Positions 16,926 to 25,893 of a stretch of DNA of 64,000 nucleotides are shown here, piece after piece. Within the stretch, counting starts at the first letter, position 1. Every line of letters starts with the position of its first letter. The notes under the pieces are model-generated. The model saw nothing but the letters and a program-made list of their open reading frames with translations, ran no database searches and had not been told where the DNA came from. The position numbers were made by a program, and so were the translations under genes. The DNA is taken from NCBI GenBank assembly GCA_947501635.1, contig CANMWT010000005.1, positions 186,001 to 250,000 of the forward strand, written 5' to 3'. This DNA comes from an uncultured Roseobacter sp. GTDB taxonomy: Bacteria > Pseudomonadota > Alphaproteobacteria > Rhodobacterales > Rhodobacteraceae.

Positions 16926-18053
16926 ATGGCAGTTTTCAGTTTCCGCACAGATGCACAGGACGGCAGGGCGCGCAGGGGGGTGATCTCTACGCCGCGCGGT
17001 GATATCCGAACGCCTGCCTTTATGCCGGTTGGTACGGCAGCGACCGTAAAGGCGATGCTGCCCGGGTCGGTGCGCGAAACCGGTGCCGATATCCTGTTGG
17101 GCAATACCTATCATTTGATGCTGCGCCCCACAGCGGAGCGGATTGACCGTTTGGGCGGGTTGCACAAATTCATGAATTGGGACCGGCCCATTTTGACTGA
17201 TTCCGGCGGCTTTCAGGTGATGAGCCTTGCTGATTTGCGCAAGTTAACCGAAGACGGCGTGACCTTCAAAAGCCATATTGACGGGTCAAAACATACGCTT
17301 ACCCCCGAAAGATCGATGGAGATTCAGCGCCTTTTGGGCTCTGATATCGTGATGTGTTTCGATGAATGTCCCGCGCTGCCGGCGGATCGCGATGCCATCG
17401 CGCGCAGTATGCGCCTGTCCATGCGGTGGGCGAAACGCTCGAAAGAGGCCTTTGGCGACCGGCCCGGACATGCGCTTTTCGGCATCCAGCAAGGCGGGTT
17501 GGAAGAAGATCTGCGGGCAGAAAGCGCGCAGGCGCTCCGGCAGATCGGCTTTGACGGCTATGCGGTTGGCGGGCTGGCCGTGGGCGAAGGGCAGGAGGCC
17601 ATGTTCGACTGTCTGGACTATGCGCCCGAGCAATTGCCGCAGGACAAGCCGCGGTACCTGATGGGCGTGGGCAAGCCCGATGACATCGTAGGAGCCGTCG
17701 CACGGGGCATTGACATGATGGACTGTGTGCTGCCCAGCCGCTCGGGGCGCACCGGGCAGGTGTTTACGCGCCGCGGTGTCGTCAACATCAAGAATGCGCG
17801 CCATGCGGATGATCCGCGCCCGCTGGACGAAACCTGTACCTGCCCCGCCTGCAGGTCCTATTCACGCGCCTATCTGCACCATGTGTTCCGTGCACAGGAG
17901 ATCATCAGCTCGATGCTGCTGACATGGCATAACCTGCATTATTATCAGGAGCTTATGGCTGGTATGCGCGCAGCCATCGGGCAGGGCACTTTTGTCGCTT
18001 GGCAAAAGGATTTTCACGACATGCGCGCGCAGGGCGATATCGACCCGCTTTAG
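16926..18053 (+). CDS. tgt: Queuine/preQ1 tRNA-ribosyltransferase
   Basis: A 375-aa enzyme that swaps guanine-34 for preQ1 in tRNAs with GUN anticodons, a step of queuosine synthesis. The catalytic base Asp lies in [13 protein letters not shown], the nucleophilic Asp in [15 protein letters not shown], and the zinc site in [22 protein letters not shown] and GGLAVGEG are conserved substrate-binding segments. The ATG at 16926 is directly preceded by an in-frame TTG; the ATG is chosen. It is divergent from the SPFH gene with 112 bases between. No queA neighbour is present in the window. Confidence 0.97.
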   Translation: MAVFSFRTDAQDGRARRGVISTPRGDIRTPAFMPVGTAATVKAMLPGSVRETGADILLGNTYHLMLRPTAERIDRLGGLHKFMNWDRPILTDSGGFQVMSLADLRKLTEDGVTFKSHIDGSKHTLTPERSMEIQRLLGSDIVMCFDECPALPADRDAIARSMRLSMRWAKRSKEAFGDRPGHALFGIQQGGLEEDLRAESAQALRQIGFDGYAVGGLAVGEGQEAMFDCLDYAPEQLPQDKPRYLMGVGKPDDIVGAVARGIDMMDCVLPSRSGRTGQVFTRRGVVNIKNARHADDPRPLDETCTCPACRSYSRAYLHHVFRAQEIISSMLLTWHNLHYYQELMAGMRAAIGQGTFVAWQKDFHDMRAQGDIDPL

Positions 18054-18081
18054 CCCGTTTGGAGGCGGTGTGGCGCGCCCG

Positions 18082-18096
18082 TTAACGTCGGTTTAA
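18082..18096. promoter_or_regulatory. Perfect CtrA-type box upstream of the chemoreceptor-like gene
   Basis: TTAA, seven bases, TTAA matches the established CtrA full-site consensus of alphaproteobacteria exactly. It is 45 bases before the start at 18142. In Rhodobacterales CtrA controls flagellar and chemotaxis genes and gene transfer agents, which fits the downstream gene. Confidence 0.6.
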
Positions 18097-18141
18097 TCCA
18101 ATGGGTTCTAAATGGCAGTGGATGCTGTTTGGAGACTTATG

Positions 18142-18825
18142 ATGAACGCCTTGCCTCAGGACTTCGACGCGGAAGAAGTGCCTTCGCTCGACAAGACACT
18201 TAACAACATGCGCGAAGAATTGGCGGCTGCGCGGGTGGCGTCCATGCAGATCGTCGTGTTCCAGATGCAACGGGACGGCGCGCAAACCGATGTAGTCTGT
18301 CCCGAAGAATTCATGCAGGCCGTCGCTGATGTTGAACGCGCATACGGCAGTCTGCGCGACATTCATGCCCGCCACCTGAAACCTTTGGGTGTGACCTTGC
18401 CGGATGCGCTTGCCAGTATGGTCAAGCAAGTGACGGGCGATCTGGGTGAGTTGATGCGCATACTTGAGCGGTGCCGGGCCAGCGCGGATGAAGGCATCCG
18501 TGGCTTTCAGGCGGGCAAGAACCTGTACGAATTGTGCTGCACGCGGGTTGCCAAGGGGCTCAATGCGCTCAGCAGCGGCATCGCTACCCATTTTCTTGAG
18601 CTGAAAGAGAACGAAAAAGCGGAGGAGTTGGAGAAAACCAATAAAATTGCACTTGAGATCGGTAAGATCGGGCGAGTCATCAACATGGTGGCCACCAATG
18701 CGTCGATCGAGGCGGCACGCGTGGGGGACGCCGGCAAAGGCTTTACCGTGATTGCCGATGAGGTCAAAACCCTCTCTACCAGAGTGTCTTCATTGTCTGT
18801 CTCGCTCACGGAGCGGCTGGCGTGA
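18142..18825 (+). CDS. Small soluble methyl-accepting chemotaxis-like protein
   Basis: A 227-aa protein with no signal peptide or membrane helix. The C-terminal part (about 155-215) contains the chemoreceptor signalling hairpin: INMVATNASIEAARVGDAGKG and FTVIADEVKTLSTRV, with the usual EAAR and GFTVIADEV landmarks. It then stops, so the second long arm of the hairpin and the methylation helices are largely missing. The N-terminal 150 residues are mostly helical and not recognised. The ATG at 18142 has GGAG seven bases upstream; an ATG at 18139 is the alternative. It is probably cytoplasmic and could feed into, or titrate, CheA/CheW signalling. A perfect CtrA box lies upstream. Confidence 0.78.
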   Translation: MNALPQDFDAEEVPSLDKTLNNMREELAAARVASMQIVVFQMQRDGAQTDVVCPEEFMQAVADVERAYGSLRDIHARHLKPLGVTLPDALASMVKQVTGDLGELMRILERCRASADEGIRGFQAGKNLYELCCTRVAKGLNALSSGIATHFLELKENEKAEELEKTNKIALEIGKIGRVINMVATNASIEAARVGDAGKGFTVIADEVKTLSTRVSSLSVSLTERLA

Positions 18826-19027
18826 CTTCTGCGCAGGTTTCGCGCAAAAAACACACCGCCAGAGCCTTGTAGTTTTGCGCGTCTGTGGTCATGCTGGCAT
18901 CAGACAAACGGCATACAGGTTGATTTCCGCAGGCACGGGCCCCACCTGTTAACCCGTGACACGGAGATGGACGTGTGTTGCTGCTGATGCGGGACCGGTT
19001 CCATCTTGCCAAAAACAAGGAAAGAGC

Positions 19028-21436
19028 ATGCAAGAGCCTCTCAACGCATCATACCCGGTACTTCCATTGCGCGATATTGTGGTATTCCCACATATGATCG
19101 TGCCGCTTTTCGTGGGACGAGACAAATCCGTCCGGGCCCTCGAAGAAGTCATGGCCGATGACAAGCAAATTCTCCTTTCAAGCCAGATAGATGCGGGCGA
19201 TGATGACCCGGATGCGTCCGGCATCTTCAAGGCAGGCGTGCTGGCCAATGTGCTGCAACTGCTGAAACTGCCCGACGGCACCGTAAAGGTGCTGGTCGAA
19301 GGGCAGGCGCGGGTGCGCATTACCGAATACCTCGAAAACGATAACTTCTTTGAAGCGCGGGCCGAATATCTGACGGAGATGCCGGGCGATCTGGCGACGA
19401 CCGAGGCCTTGTTGCGCACGGTGACCGACGAATTCGAGCGCTACGCAAAGGTCAAAAAGAACGTTCCCGAAGAAGCGCTTGCGGCTGTGGGCGAGTCGAC
19501 CGAACCTGCAAAACTTGCGGATCTGGTCGCCGGCCATCTGGGAATTGAGGTTGGCCAGAAGCAGGATTTGCTGGAAACGCTGAGCGTGTCGGAACGCCTT
19601 GAGAAGGTCTATGGCCTGATGCAGGGTGAGATGTCGGTGTTGCAGGTCGAGAAAAAGATCAAAACCCGCGTCAAATCGCAGATGGAGCGCACGCAGCGCG
19701 AATACTATCTGAACGAACAAATGAAAGCGATTCAGCAGGAGTTGGGCGACGGCGAGGACGGCAAGAACGAGATTGCCGAACTGGAAGCTAAAATCGCCGA
19801 AACCAAGCTGAGCAAGGAAGCGCGCGAAAAAGCGGAAGCAGAGATCAAAAAGCTCAAGAACATGAGCCCGATGTCTGCCGAAGCGACCGTGGTGCGCAAC
19901 TACCTTGACTGGATGCTGTCGATCCCGTGGGGTGTCAAAAGCCGCGTAAAGAAGGATCTTTCGCGCGCTCAGAAAATTCTGGATGACGACCACTACGGCC
20001 TTGAAAAGGTCAAGGAACGGATTGTCGAATACCTTGCGGTGCAACAACGTTCCAGCAAACTGAAAGGCCCGATTATGTGCCTTGTCGGACCCCCTGGTGT
20101 GGGTAAGACAAGTCTTGGTAAATCCGTGGCCAGAGCGACGGGGCGCGAATTTATTCGCATCTCGCTGGGTGGGGTGCGCGACGAATCCGAAATCCGCGGC
20201 CACCGCCGGACCTATATCGGATCGATGCCAGGCAAGATCATCCAGGCGCTCAAGAAGGCCAAGACAACCAACCCACTGATCTTGTTGGATGAAATCGATA
20301 AGATGGGCCAGGATTTCCGCGGCGATCCGGCCTCGGCCATGCTGGAAGTGCTGGACCCGGAACAAAACTCGACCTTTGTGGACCACTATCTTGAGGTGGA
20401 ATATGATCTGTCGAACGTGATGTTCCTGACCACGTCGAACAGCTACAACATGCCGGGGCCCTTGCTGGACCGGATGGAGATTATCCCGCTGGCGGGCTAC
20501 ACCGAAGACGAGAAACGCGAAATCGCGAAACAGCACCTTGTGCCCAAGCAGATCAAGAACCACGGGCTGAAGGCCAAGGAGTTTGTGCTTGAGGATTCGG
20601 CGCTGACTGAAATGGTGCGGACCTACACGCGCGAGGCTGGGGTGCGGAACCTTGAGCGGGAGATCGCAAAGGTTGCGCGCAAATCGCTGACGAAGATCAT
20701 CAAGAAGGAGGCTGAAACTGTAAACGTGACAGCCGACAATATCGATGAGTTTCTGGGCGTGAAGAAGTATCGCTACGGGCTGGCGGAGAAAGAGGATCAG
20801 ATCGGTGTTGTGACGGGTCTGGCCTACACCTCTGTGGGTGGCGAATTGTTGAGCATCGAAGCCTTGCGCCTGCCGGGCAAGGGGCGGATGAAGACCACCG
20901 GCAAGTTGGGCGATGTGATGAAGGAATCGATTGATGCGGCGTCGAGCTACGTCAGATCGATCAGCCCTCAGATCGGGATCAAACCGCCGCAGTTCGACAA
21001 GATCGACATTCACGTGCACGTGCCAGATGGCGCAACGCCGAAAGACGGCCCGTCAGCTGGGCTTGCCATGGTCACGTCGATCGTTTCCGTGCTGACACAG
21101 ATCCCTGTGCGCAAGGATATCGCAATGACGGGCGAGGTCAGCCTGCGCGGCAATGCGATGCCAATCGGCGGATTGAAGGAGAAGCTCTTGGCGGCTTTGC
21201 GCGGTGGAATCACGACGGTCCTGATACCGGAAGAGAACACAAAGGATCTGTCCGAGATCCCGGACAACGTGAAGGAAGGGCTGACGATCATTCCCGTTGG
21301 GCATGTATCCGAAGTGCTGAAACACGCGCTGATCTCGGAGCCGGAGGCGATCGAGTGGGATCAGGAAGCGGAAGAAGCTGCCGCGGCGGCGCTCAGCACG
21401 TCGGCAGATGGCGGAGGGTCCGCCACGGCCCATTGA
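19028..21436 (+). CDS. lon: ATP-dependent protease Lon
   Basis: An 802-aa cytoplasmic AAA+ serine protease that degrades misfolded and regulatory proteins. The N-terminal LAN domain begins [15 protein letters not shown] and runs to about residue 200, followed by a long coiled coil. The AAA+ module has Walker [10 protein letters not shown] near 354 and Walker [10 protein letters not shown]. The protease domain has the catalytic Ser676 in [10 protein letters not shown] and the Lys in [11 protein letters not shown]. The length is normal. The ATG at 19028 follows AAGGAAAGAG; an earlier in-frame start adds 24 atypical residues. A strong terminator follows at 21460. In alphaproteobacteria Lon degrades cell-cycle factors such as CcrM and DnaA. 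Confidence 0.98.
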   Translation: MQEPLNASYPVLPLRDIVVFPHMIVPLFVGRDKSVRALEEVMADDKQILLSSQIDAGDDDPDASGIFKAGVLANVLQLLKLPDGTVKVLVEGQARVRITEYLENDNFFEARAEYLTEMPGDLATTEALLRTVTDEFERYAKVKKNVPEEALAAVGESTEPAKLADLVAGHLGIEVGQKQDLLETLSVSERLEKVYGLMQGEMSVLQVEKKIKTRVKSQMERTQREYYLNEQMKAIQQELGDGEDGKNEIAELEAKIAETKLSKEAREKAEAEIKKLKNMSPMSAEATVVRNYLDWMLSIPWGVKSRVKKDLSRAQKILDDDHYGLEKVKERIVEYLAVQQRSSKLKGPIMCLVGPPGVGKTSLGKSVARATGREFIRISLGGVRDESEIRGHRRTYIGSMPGKIIQALKKAKTTNPLILLDEIDKMGQDFRGDPASAMLEVLDPEQNSTFVDHYLEVEYDLSNVMFLTTSNSYNMPGPLLDRMEIIPLAGYTEDEKREIAKQHLVPKQIKNHGLKAKEFVLEDSALTEMVRTYTREAGVRNLEREIAKVARKSLTKIIKKEAETVNVTADNIDEFLGVKKYRYGLAEKEDQIGVVTGLAYTSVGGELLSIEALRLPGKGRMKTTGKLGDVMKESIDAASSYVRSISPQIGIKPPQFDKIDIHVHVPDGATPKDGPSAGLAMVTSIVSVLTQIPVRKDIAMTGEVSLRGNAMPIGGLKEKLLAALRGGITTVLIPEENTKDLSEIPDNVKEGLTIIPVGHVSEVLKHALISEPEAIEWDQEAEEAAAAALSTSADGGGSATAH

Positions 21437-21459
21437 CACCGTGCTGCAGAAAAGACAGA

Positions 21460-21487
21460 GGCGTCCGATTTTTCGGGCGTCTTTTTT
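21460..21487 (+). terminator. Rho-independent terminator after lon
   Basis: The stem GGCGTCCGA / TCGGGCGTC (9 bp, two G-U pairs) with loop TTTT is followed by six T, starting about 24 bases after the lon stop. Confidence 0.85.
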
Positions 21488-21653
21488 GATTTCAAACAGA
21501 ATCTTAGAGCGCCCTCTTAAAGTAAGTGTGCGATTGGTTCCAAGTATTTGGTTTTGGGGCTATGCACATTGGTCAGACTGGGCATAGTCTGGGTGACAGT
21601 GCAGATGGCGCTGCGCGGCAAAACACGGGCGTAAAGCGCCGCGAGGAGGGATC

Positions 21654-22004
21654 GTGACAACGAAAAAGACGCCAGCGGCGAAAACACGGAGCAGAGCAGC
21701 AAAATCAGTTTCAAAGCCCAAGGCCACGGCTGCAGAACCGGTGAAGCCGCCGGCTGACCTGCTGCGCAAGAAAGAACTGGTTGAGCGGGTCGTGAAACGA
21801 TCCGGCGTCAAAAAGAAAGATGCAAAACCTGTCATCGAAGTGCTTTTGGCAGAGTTGGGCGAGGCTTTGGCGGCGGGGCGCGGCTGTGCCTTGCCTCCTT
21901 TAGGCCGACTGGTAGTTAATCGCGAAAAGGAACTGGAAGACGGCCGCGTCATCATTGTCAAAGTCCGACAAAAAGCGCTGCCGGAACCGGATGCAGGCGA
22001 CTGA
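21654..22004 (+). CDS. HU/IHF-family DNA-binding protein with a basic N-terminal extension
   Basis: A 116-aa nucleoid protein. The HU core (about residues 35-110) is recognised by LRKKELVERVVKRSGVKKKDAK, then VIEVLLAELGEAL and the beta arm region CALPPLGRLVVNREK. Compared with classical 90-aa HU it has a Lys/Ala/Pro-rich N-terminal tail of about 35 residues, rather like eukaryotic histone tails, and a shortened arm. The start is a GTG with GAGGAGGG four bases upstream. It ends just before or inside the start region of the histidine phosphatase gene. Confidence 0.85.
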   Translation: MTTKKTPAAKTRSRAAKSVSKPKATAAEPVKPPADLLRKKELVERVVKRSGVKKKDAKPVIEVLLAELGEALAAGRGCALPPLGRLVVNREKELEDGRVIIVKVRQKALPEPDAGD

Positions 22005-22047
22005 GCGCGCCGCCCGCAGGTCAGATGCTTCTGTTTGGTATCAGATT

Positions 22048-22629
22048 GTGAGCTTTCCTCCTCTGTATATCCTGCGCCACGGCCAGACCGTCTGGAATGC
22101 CGAAAAACGCATTCAGGGCGGGTTGGACTCTCCGTTGACAGCACTTGGTCGGGCGCAAGCGGCCCAACAGCACCAGATCCTGGCCAGGCGCGATCTGTCG
22201 GGATTTGATGCCGTAAGCAGCCCGCAAGGGCGCGCGGTCACGACGGCGGAAATCGCGCTTGCGGGGCTGTGCCCTACGCTGCGCCAAGATGCAGCACTTG
22301 CCGAAATCGGAGTTGGGTCGTGGGAAGGGCTGTTGCGGTCGGAGTTGCCGGTTTCAAGCCCGGCAGACGAAAGTGAAGAAAACGCATTGGCGCTTTATGA
22401 CAAAGCGCCCGGCGGAGAAGGCTTGGCGGGTTTGCGACTGCGGTGTGAGGCTTTTTTGTCTCGCGTGACAACGCCTTCTGTCCTGGTGACGCACGGGATC
22501 ACATCGCGGATGCTCCGGCTTGTGCTGACCGCGCAAAGCCTTGACCAGATCGCGGACGTGGGCGGTGGACAAGGGGTGGTATTTTTTGTGCAGGGCGGCA
22601 GACAGACCAAACTGTCGATAGGGGCTTGA
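22048..22629 (+). CDS. Histidine phosphatase (phosphoglycerate mutase) family protein
   Basis: A 193-aa histidine phosphatase. The phospho-accepting His lies in PPLYILRHGQTVWN, a second basic/acid element in LAEIGVGSWEG, and the second catalytic His in VLVTHGITSRML. The GTG at 22048 gives the usual family N-terminus. An ATG at 21991, overlapping the HU gene, is the alternative. The substrate is uncertain: members include phosphoglycerate mutases, cobalamin phosphatases and broad phosphatases. tRNA-Val follows 35 bases later. Confidence 0.85.
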   Translation: MSFPPLYILRHGQTVWNAEKRIQGGLDSPLTALGRAQAAQQHQILARRDLSGFDAVSSPQGRAVTTAEIALAGLCPTLRQDAALAEIGVGSWEGLLRSELPVSSPADESEENALALYDKAPGGEGLAGLRLRCEAFLSRVTTPSVLVTHGITSRMLRLVLTAQSLDQIADVGGGQGVVFFVQGGRQTKLSIGA

Positions 22630-22664
22630 AGCCCGCGCGGAGTTTGGCTAAACCGCATCTCAAC

Positions 22665-22740
<76 letters not shown>

Positions 22741-22938
22741 TTCTCTTTAGTTTCTATGGCCATCAAGACGCCCATGAGGTGGCACTCGCGCCGTGTCTTG
22801 TGAACAATTCAAGCAATTTTCGCATATTGTTTCCATGGCTTTTGAGAAGTTTTCGAAACGCAAAATTTGGGTCTGTTATGTCGCGTTTTCTTGTGTCACC
22901 CATGGCTGTGTGGCGGCGCTGCGTTAGGGATAAATCCA

Positions 22939-23238
22939 ATGTGCGATTCAAACAGTAACATCTCGATGGTGCCGCGGTGGGCAGACCGGAACGGGACGAC
23001 CGCGCTTGATTTGTTGCTGGAGTATTTGAAGGGGTTGCCCGCCGACCAGCGGGGGCCTGAAGCCATGCGCCTGTCATCAAAACTGTTGGAGTTTGCGGCC
23101 TTTGAGATGGCGGGCAGCCTGACCAGCGACCGGATTGGTGCGTTGATCGAATGCGCGGCTCAATTGGAAAATCCTGAGCATGTTGGATGCACTGTGACAT
23201 CAGCGGCGCGGCCAAAGCTGAAGTCAAACACACACTAG
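22939..23238 (+). CDS. Small hypothetical protein
   Basis: A 99-aa protein of unknown family. The middle (about residues 20-75) is predicted helical (LDLLLEYLKGLPADQRGPEA and LLEFAAFEMAG), with a polar C-terminus. The ATG at 22939 has AGGGA about nine bases upstream; a longer frame from 22867 exists but lacks a ribosome site. It lies between tRNA-Val and an exported protein. Coding status is likely but not certain. Confidence 0.5.
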   Translation: MCDSNSNISMVPRWADRNGTTALDLLLEYLKGLPADQRGPEAMRLSSKLLEFAAFEMAGSLTSDRIGALIECAAQLENPEHVGCTVTSAARPKLKSNTH

Positions 23239-23365
23239 CGCGAACGACAGCCCGGCCGAGCCGTCGTTTTAAGCGCGGCCAGAGCAGCCGCCACCTTGAG
23301 CGACTTGATCGAATTGCAATGGTGGGTCATCCTTTTGGGCAGAATGCTGATCCTAGGGGGATGTG

Positions 23366-24073
23366 ATGGCTGTTGCACGCTTGTTTTTAGTTGGTCTGGC
23401 CTGTGTCGGGTTGTGGGTCGGGCAGACCGAACAGGCGGGTGCGACACCGCTGAGTAAATGGCAGGTGTCTTGCGGCGTCGACCCAGGCGCCATTGTGCGC
23501 GATGGCAAGACATGGGTTTTCCGAACAAGCTCGAATCATTGTCCGGGAGGGGTGTGGAAACAGCGTGCCGAAATTTTCACCGATCGGATCAAGCCCACCC
23601 ACAAGGGTGCGTATCTGTTTAGCGCGACCGTTGCCATGGAAGCCGGAACGAATGAAAAGTTCGATATTTTCCAGATACATGACGGTAGGCGCGGCTGCGC
23701 GCCACCGCTGAAAGTGGATGTGCTGCCCTCGGGCCGTATCGAATTGACCAGTGACCTGAAAACCGGCCCGGGAGAAAGCTGTGAGCGGGGGGCCCTGGGG
23801 CGCAGCGCATCGAGCAAGGTTATTAGGCGGGATGGGACCCGGCATTTGCTTGAGGTCGTGATAGACTTTGATGGGCGCGGCGGTTTCGACGCCTTTGTGA
23901 GTGTCGACAAAAAGCTGCAGGTTTCAGGCACATACAAGCCGCCCGTTGGCACGCGGTACTTCCAGTCAGAATTCTTTTTCTTCAAGCACGGCGTTTATTC
24001 GCAACGCATCTTTCCCTACGTCCTGACGTCACAGGACATGAAGGTGAAAAAGGTGCGCCTGAAGAACCGGTAA
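23366..24073 (+). CDS. Exported protein, possibly a polysaccharide lyase-like beta-sandwich
   Basis: A 235-aa protein with a signal peptide ending near EQAGAT. The mature part alternates hydrophobic and polar residues as in beta-sandwich (jelly-roll) proteins. It contains WVFRTSSNHCPGGVWKQRAE, KFDIFQIHDG, LLEVVIDFDGRGGFDAFV and a C-terminal FFFFKHGVYSQ. This layout (F-x-I-F-Q-I-H, then V-x-V-D, then F-K-x-G-x-Y) is like polysaccharide lyases that cleave uronic-acid polymers, but I cannot name a family with certainty. The ATG at 23366 follows AGGGGG. Confidence 0.6.
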   Translation: MAVARLFLVGLACVGLWVGQTEQAGATPLSKWQVSCGVDPGAIVRDGKTWVFRTSSNHCPGGVWKQRAEIFTDRIKPTHKGAYLFSATVAMEAGTNEKFDIFQIHDGRRGCAPPLKVDVLPSGRIELTSDLKTGPGESCERGALGRSASSKVIRRDGTRHLLEVVIDFDGRGGFDAFVSVDKKLQVSGTYKPPVGTRYFQSEFFFFKHGVYSQRIFPYVLTSQDMKVKKVRLKNR

Positions 24074-24103
24074 AGCACGGACAGTACGCGACTGCGGCAG
24101 GCT

Positions 24104-25045
24104 TTACCGGTCGGGCAGGGGGATATGCTCCTGATCGTCGCCGGGTGGCAGATGAAAGCGCGGATTACTGTTCCAGTCCTCTTTGCGCCAGGCTTCTTTG
24201 GCTTCCTCGATCCTCTCCTTCGAAGAGGCCACGAAATTCCACCAGATGTATCTTGGCCCTTCCAACGTCTCGCCGCCAAGCAACATCAGGCGCGCGCCCT
24301 GCTCACCGGCCTTGAGCGATACGCGGTCGCCGGGGCGGAACACCATCATCTGTCCGGTGGAGTAGGTAACACCTGCAACGATGACCTCGCCCTCAACAAC
24401 ATAAGCGCCACGGTCTTCGTGATCGTCTGGCAGCGGGATCTGCGCGTTGGGCTCCAGCACGGCGTCCAGGTAGAACATCTCGGCGGCCGTCTCGACAGGG
24501 GCTTTTTCACCAAAGGCAGTGCCAAGGATCAGTCGAACGTTTTTGCCTTCGCCTTCAAGCAGCGGCAGGCTGTCGGCAGGCGCGTGTTCAAACAGCGGTG
24601 CGCGGTCTTCGTGGTCCTTTGGCAGCGCGACCCATGTTTGAATGCCAAAAAACGGCATCGGGTCTTTCTGGGTTTCGTCGTCGGTGCGTTCGGAATGCGT
24701 GATCCCGTGTCCGGCCACCATCCAGTTCACCGCCCCCGGTTCAATCCATCGGTCTGTCCCAAGGCTGTCCCGGTGATGCATCCGCCCCCGGTAGAGATAG
24801 CTTATCGTGGCCAGACCGATGTGGGGGTGCGGGCGTACGTCAAGCCCCTTGGTCGGCAGAAACTCCGCGGGTCCCATCTGATCGAAGAAGATAAAGCTGC
24901 CAATCATTTGGCGCTTGGGTGCGGGCAGGGCGCGGCGCACTTCAAAGCCGCCCAGATCCCGTGCACGCGGGATGATGAGGGTTTCGATGCTGTCCACGGC
25001 GTCGCCGACGGGGCAGTCGGGGTCCAATGCGGGGTTCCAGGACAT
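24104..25045 (-). CDS. Pirin family bicupin protein
   Basis: A 313-aa bicupin. The N-terminal cupin holds the metal site in VRPHPHIGLATISYLYRG and GHGITHSERTD, the usual pirin His/His/His/Glu set, and IGSFIFFDQMGPAEF is a family block. The second cupin begins near residue 175. Bacterial pirins can act as quercetin 2,3-dioxygenases or as redox-linked modulators of pyruvate dehydrogenase, and the sequence does not settle which. The gene stands alone and converges with the exported protein gene. Confidence 0.92.
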   Translation of the reverse strand: MSWNPALDPDCPVGDAVDSIETLIIPRARDLGGFEVRRALPAPKRQMIGSFIFFDQMGPAEFLPTKGLDVRPHPHIGLATISYLYRGRMHHRDSLGTDRWIEPGAVNWMVAGHGITHSERTDDETQKDPMPFFGIQTWVALPKDHEDRAPLFEHAPADSLPLLEGEGKNVRLILGTAFGEKAPVETAAEMFYLDAVLEPNAQIPLPDDHEDRGAYVVEGEVIVAGVTYSTGQMMVFRPGDRVSLKAGEQGARLMLLGGETLEGPRYIWWNFVASSKERIEEAKEAWRKEDWNSNPRFHLPPGDDQEHIPLPDR

Positions 25046-25729
25046 TTTGGTTCTCCTTTAGCGGTTCGAGACGAAGGTAGAAGCGACAGGCTTGTTCATC
25101 AATGAATGATTCCCGAACAACATCGGTACGTAGGTGCACAGGACGCTTTCTTGCATCACCGGCGCTTTGCGGCCAAGAGCTTGTCGCGCGCGGCCTGACG
25201 AGAGGCGTTCACCGCCTGCCGTTCTGCGAAACTCTGCCCGATAGAAGAAACGCCGCAACAAAGGGCGCGCTGCTTGAAACAGAAACGACTCACTCTCGCG
25301 CCGCGTACTTTGGGTTCTCGGCATGGAAGACCTGCCCGCTTTAGCCACTTTTTTCAGGATGGCACGGGTCAGCCATTTGTTGATGCGCGCCCCGTTTCGC
25401 TGCACACAGCATCGGCCATCGAACCTGCGCCGGGCGACACTCATGCAGATACGCCTTTGGCTGTTTTGGTATGTGAAAAATCCAAGGCCCTGATGCCCGA
25501 TGTGGCCGATTTCTATGACCTGCGCCTCTGTCGCGATTTGATTGGCAAGCGGGGGCTGCCGTTCTCAGAGCGCGCGCAAGGCTGGGCTTGGGCAGATGTG
25601 CGGTCTGGTGTGCGGTGCTCACAAAAGGAAAAGCGCCAAAAGCTGCAAAATTATTCAAAGAGCCGCTTGACGCCGCAAAGAGCCCGCAATACTACGTCCC
25701 AGCACGCCGCTTGCCGGTGTGTGCAGTGG
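25046..25729. other. Long intergenic region without a clear gene
   Basis: These 684 bases lie between the pirin start and tRNA-Asp. Several short frames cross it but none has both a ribosome site and protein-like composition. A 45-codon minus frame at 25156-25293 ends with a basic helical stretch and could be a remnant. I see no hairpin terminator, IS end or phage-like att core. Confidence 0.5.
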
Positions 25730-25806
25730 GCGGTTGTAGCTCAGTTGGTTAGAGTACCGGCCTGTCACGCCGGGGGTCGCGGGTTCGAGCCCCGTCAACC
25801 GCGCCA
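25730..25806 (+). tRNA. tRNA-Asp (anticodon GTC), CCA encoded
   Basis: A 77-base cloverleaf. Acceptor GCGGTTG pairs with CAACCGC. The anticodon arm CCGGC CTGTCAC GCCGG gives GTC, and the T-loop is GTTCGAGCC. CCA is encoded. A terminator follows 14 bases later. Confidence 0.97.
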
Positions 25807-25819
25807 CCGCTGCAAAAAA

Positions 25820-25843
25820 GGGTCTCCTTCGGGAGGCCCTTTT
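25820..25843 (+). terminator. Rho-independent terminator after tRNA-Asp
   Basis: The stem GGGTCTCC / GGAGGCCC (8 bp, one G-U pair) with a TTCG tetraloop is followed by TTTT. Confidence 0.88.
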
Positions 25844-25893
25844 GTTTTGCCGGCCTCACATTGCCGGTCGTCGGGTAAACGTCTGGAAAACCG

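Noticed and set aside
19178-21019. 613-codon open frame antisense to lon
   Set aside because: It lies wholly inside lon, which has every catalytic motif. Long antisense frames are expected with this codon bias and GC content.
25156-25293. 45-codon minus frame ending in a basic helix in the 25 kb gap
   Set aside because: No ribosome site and no recognised family; it may be a remnant, but support is too thin.
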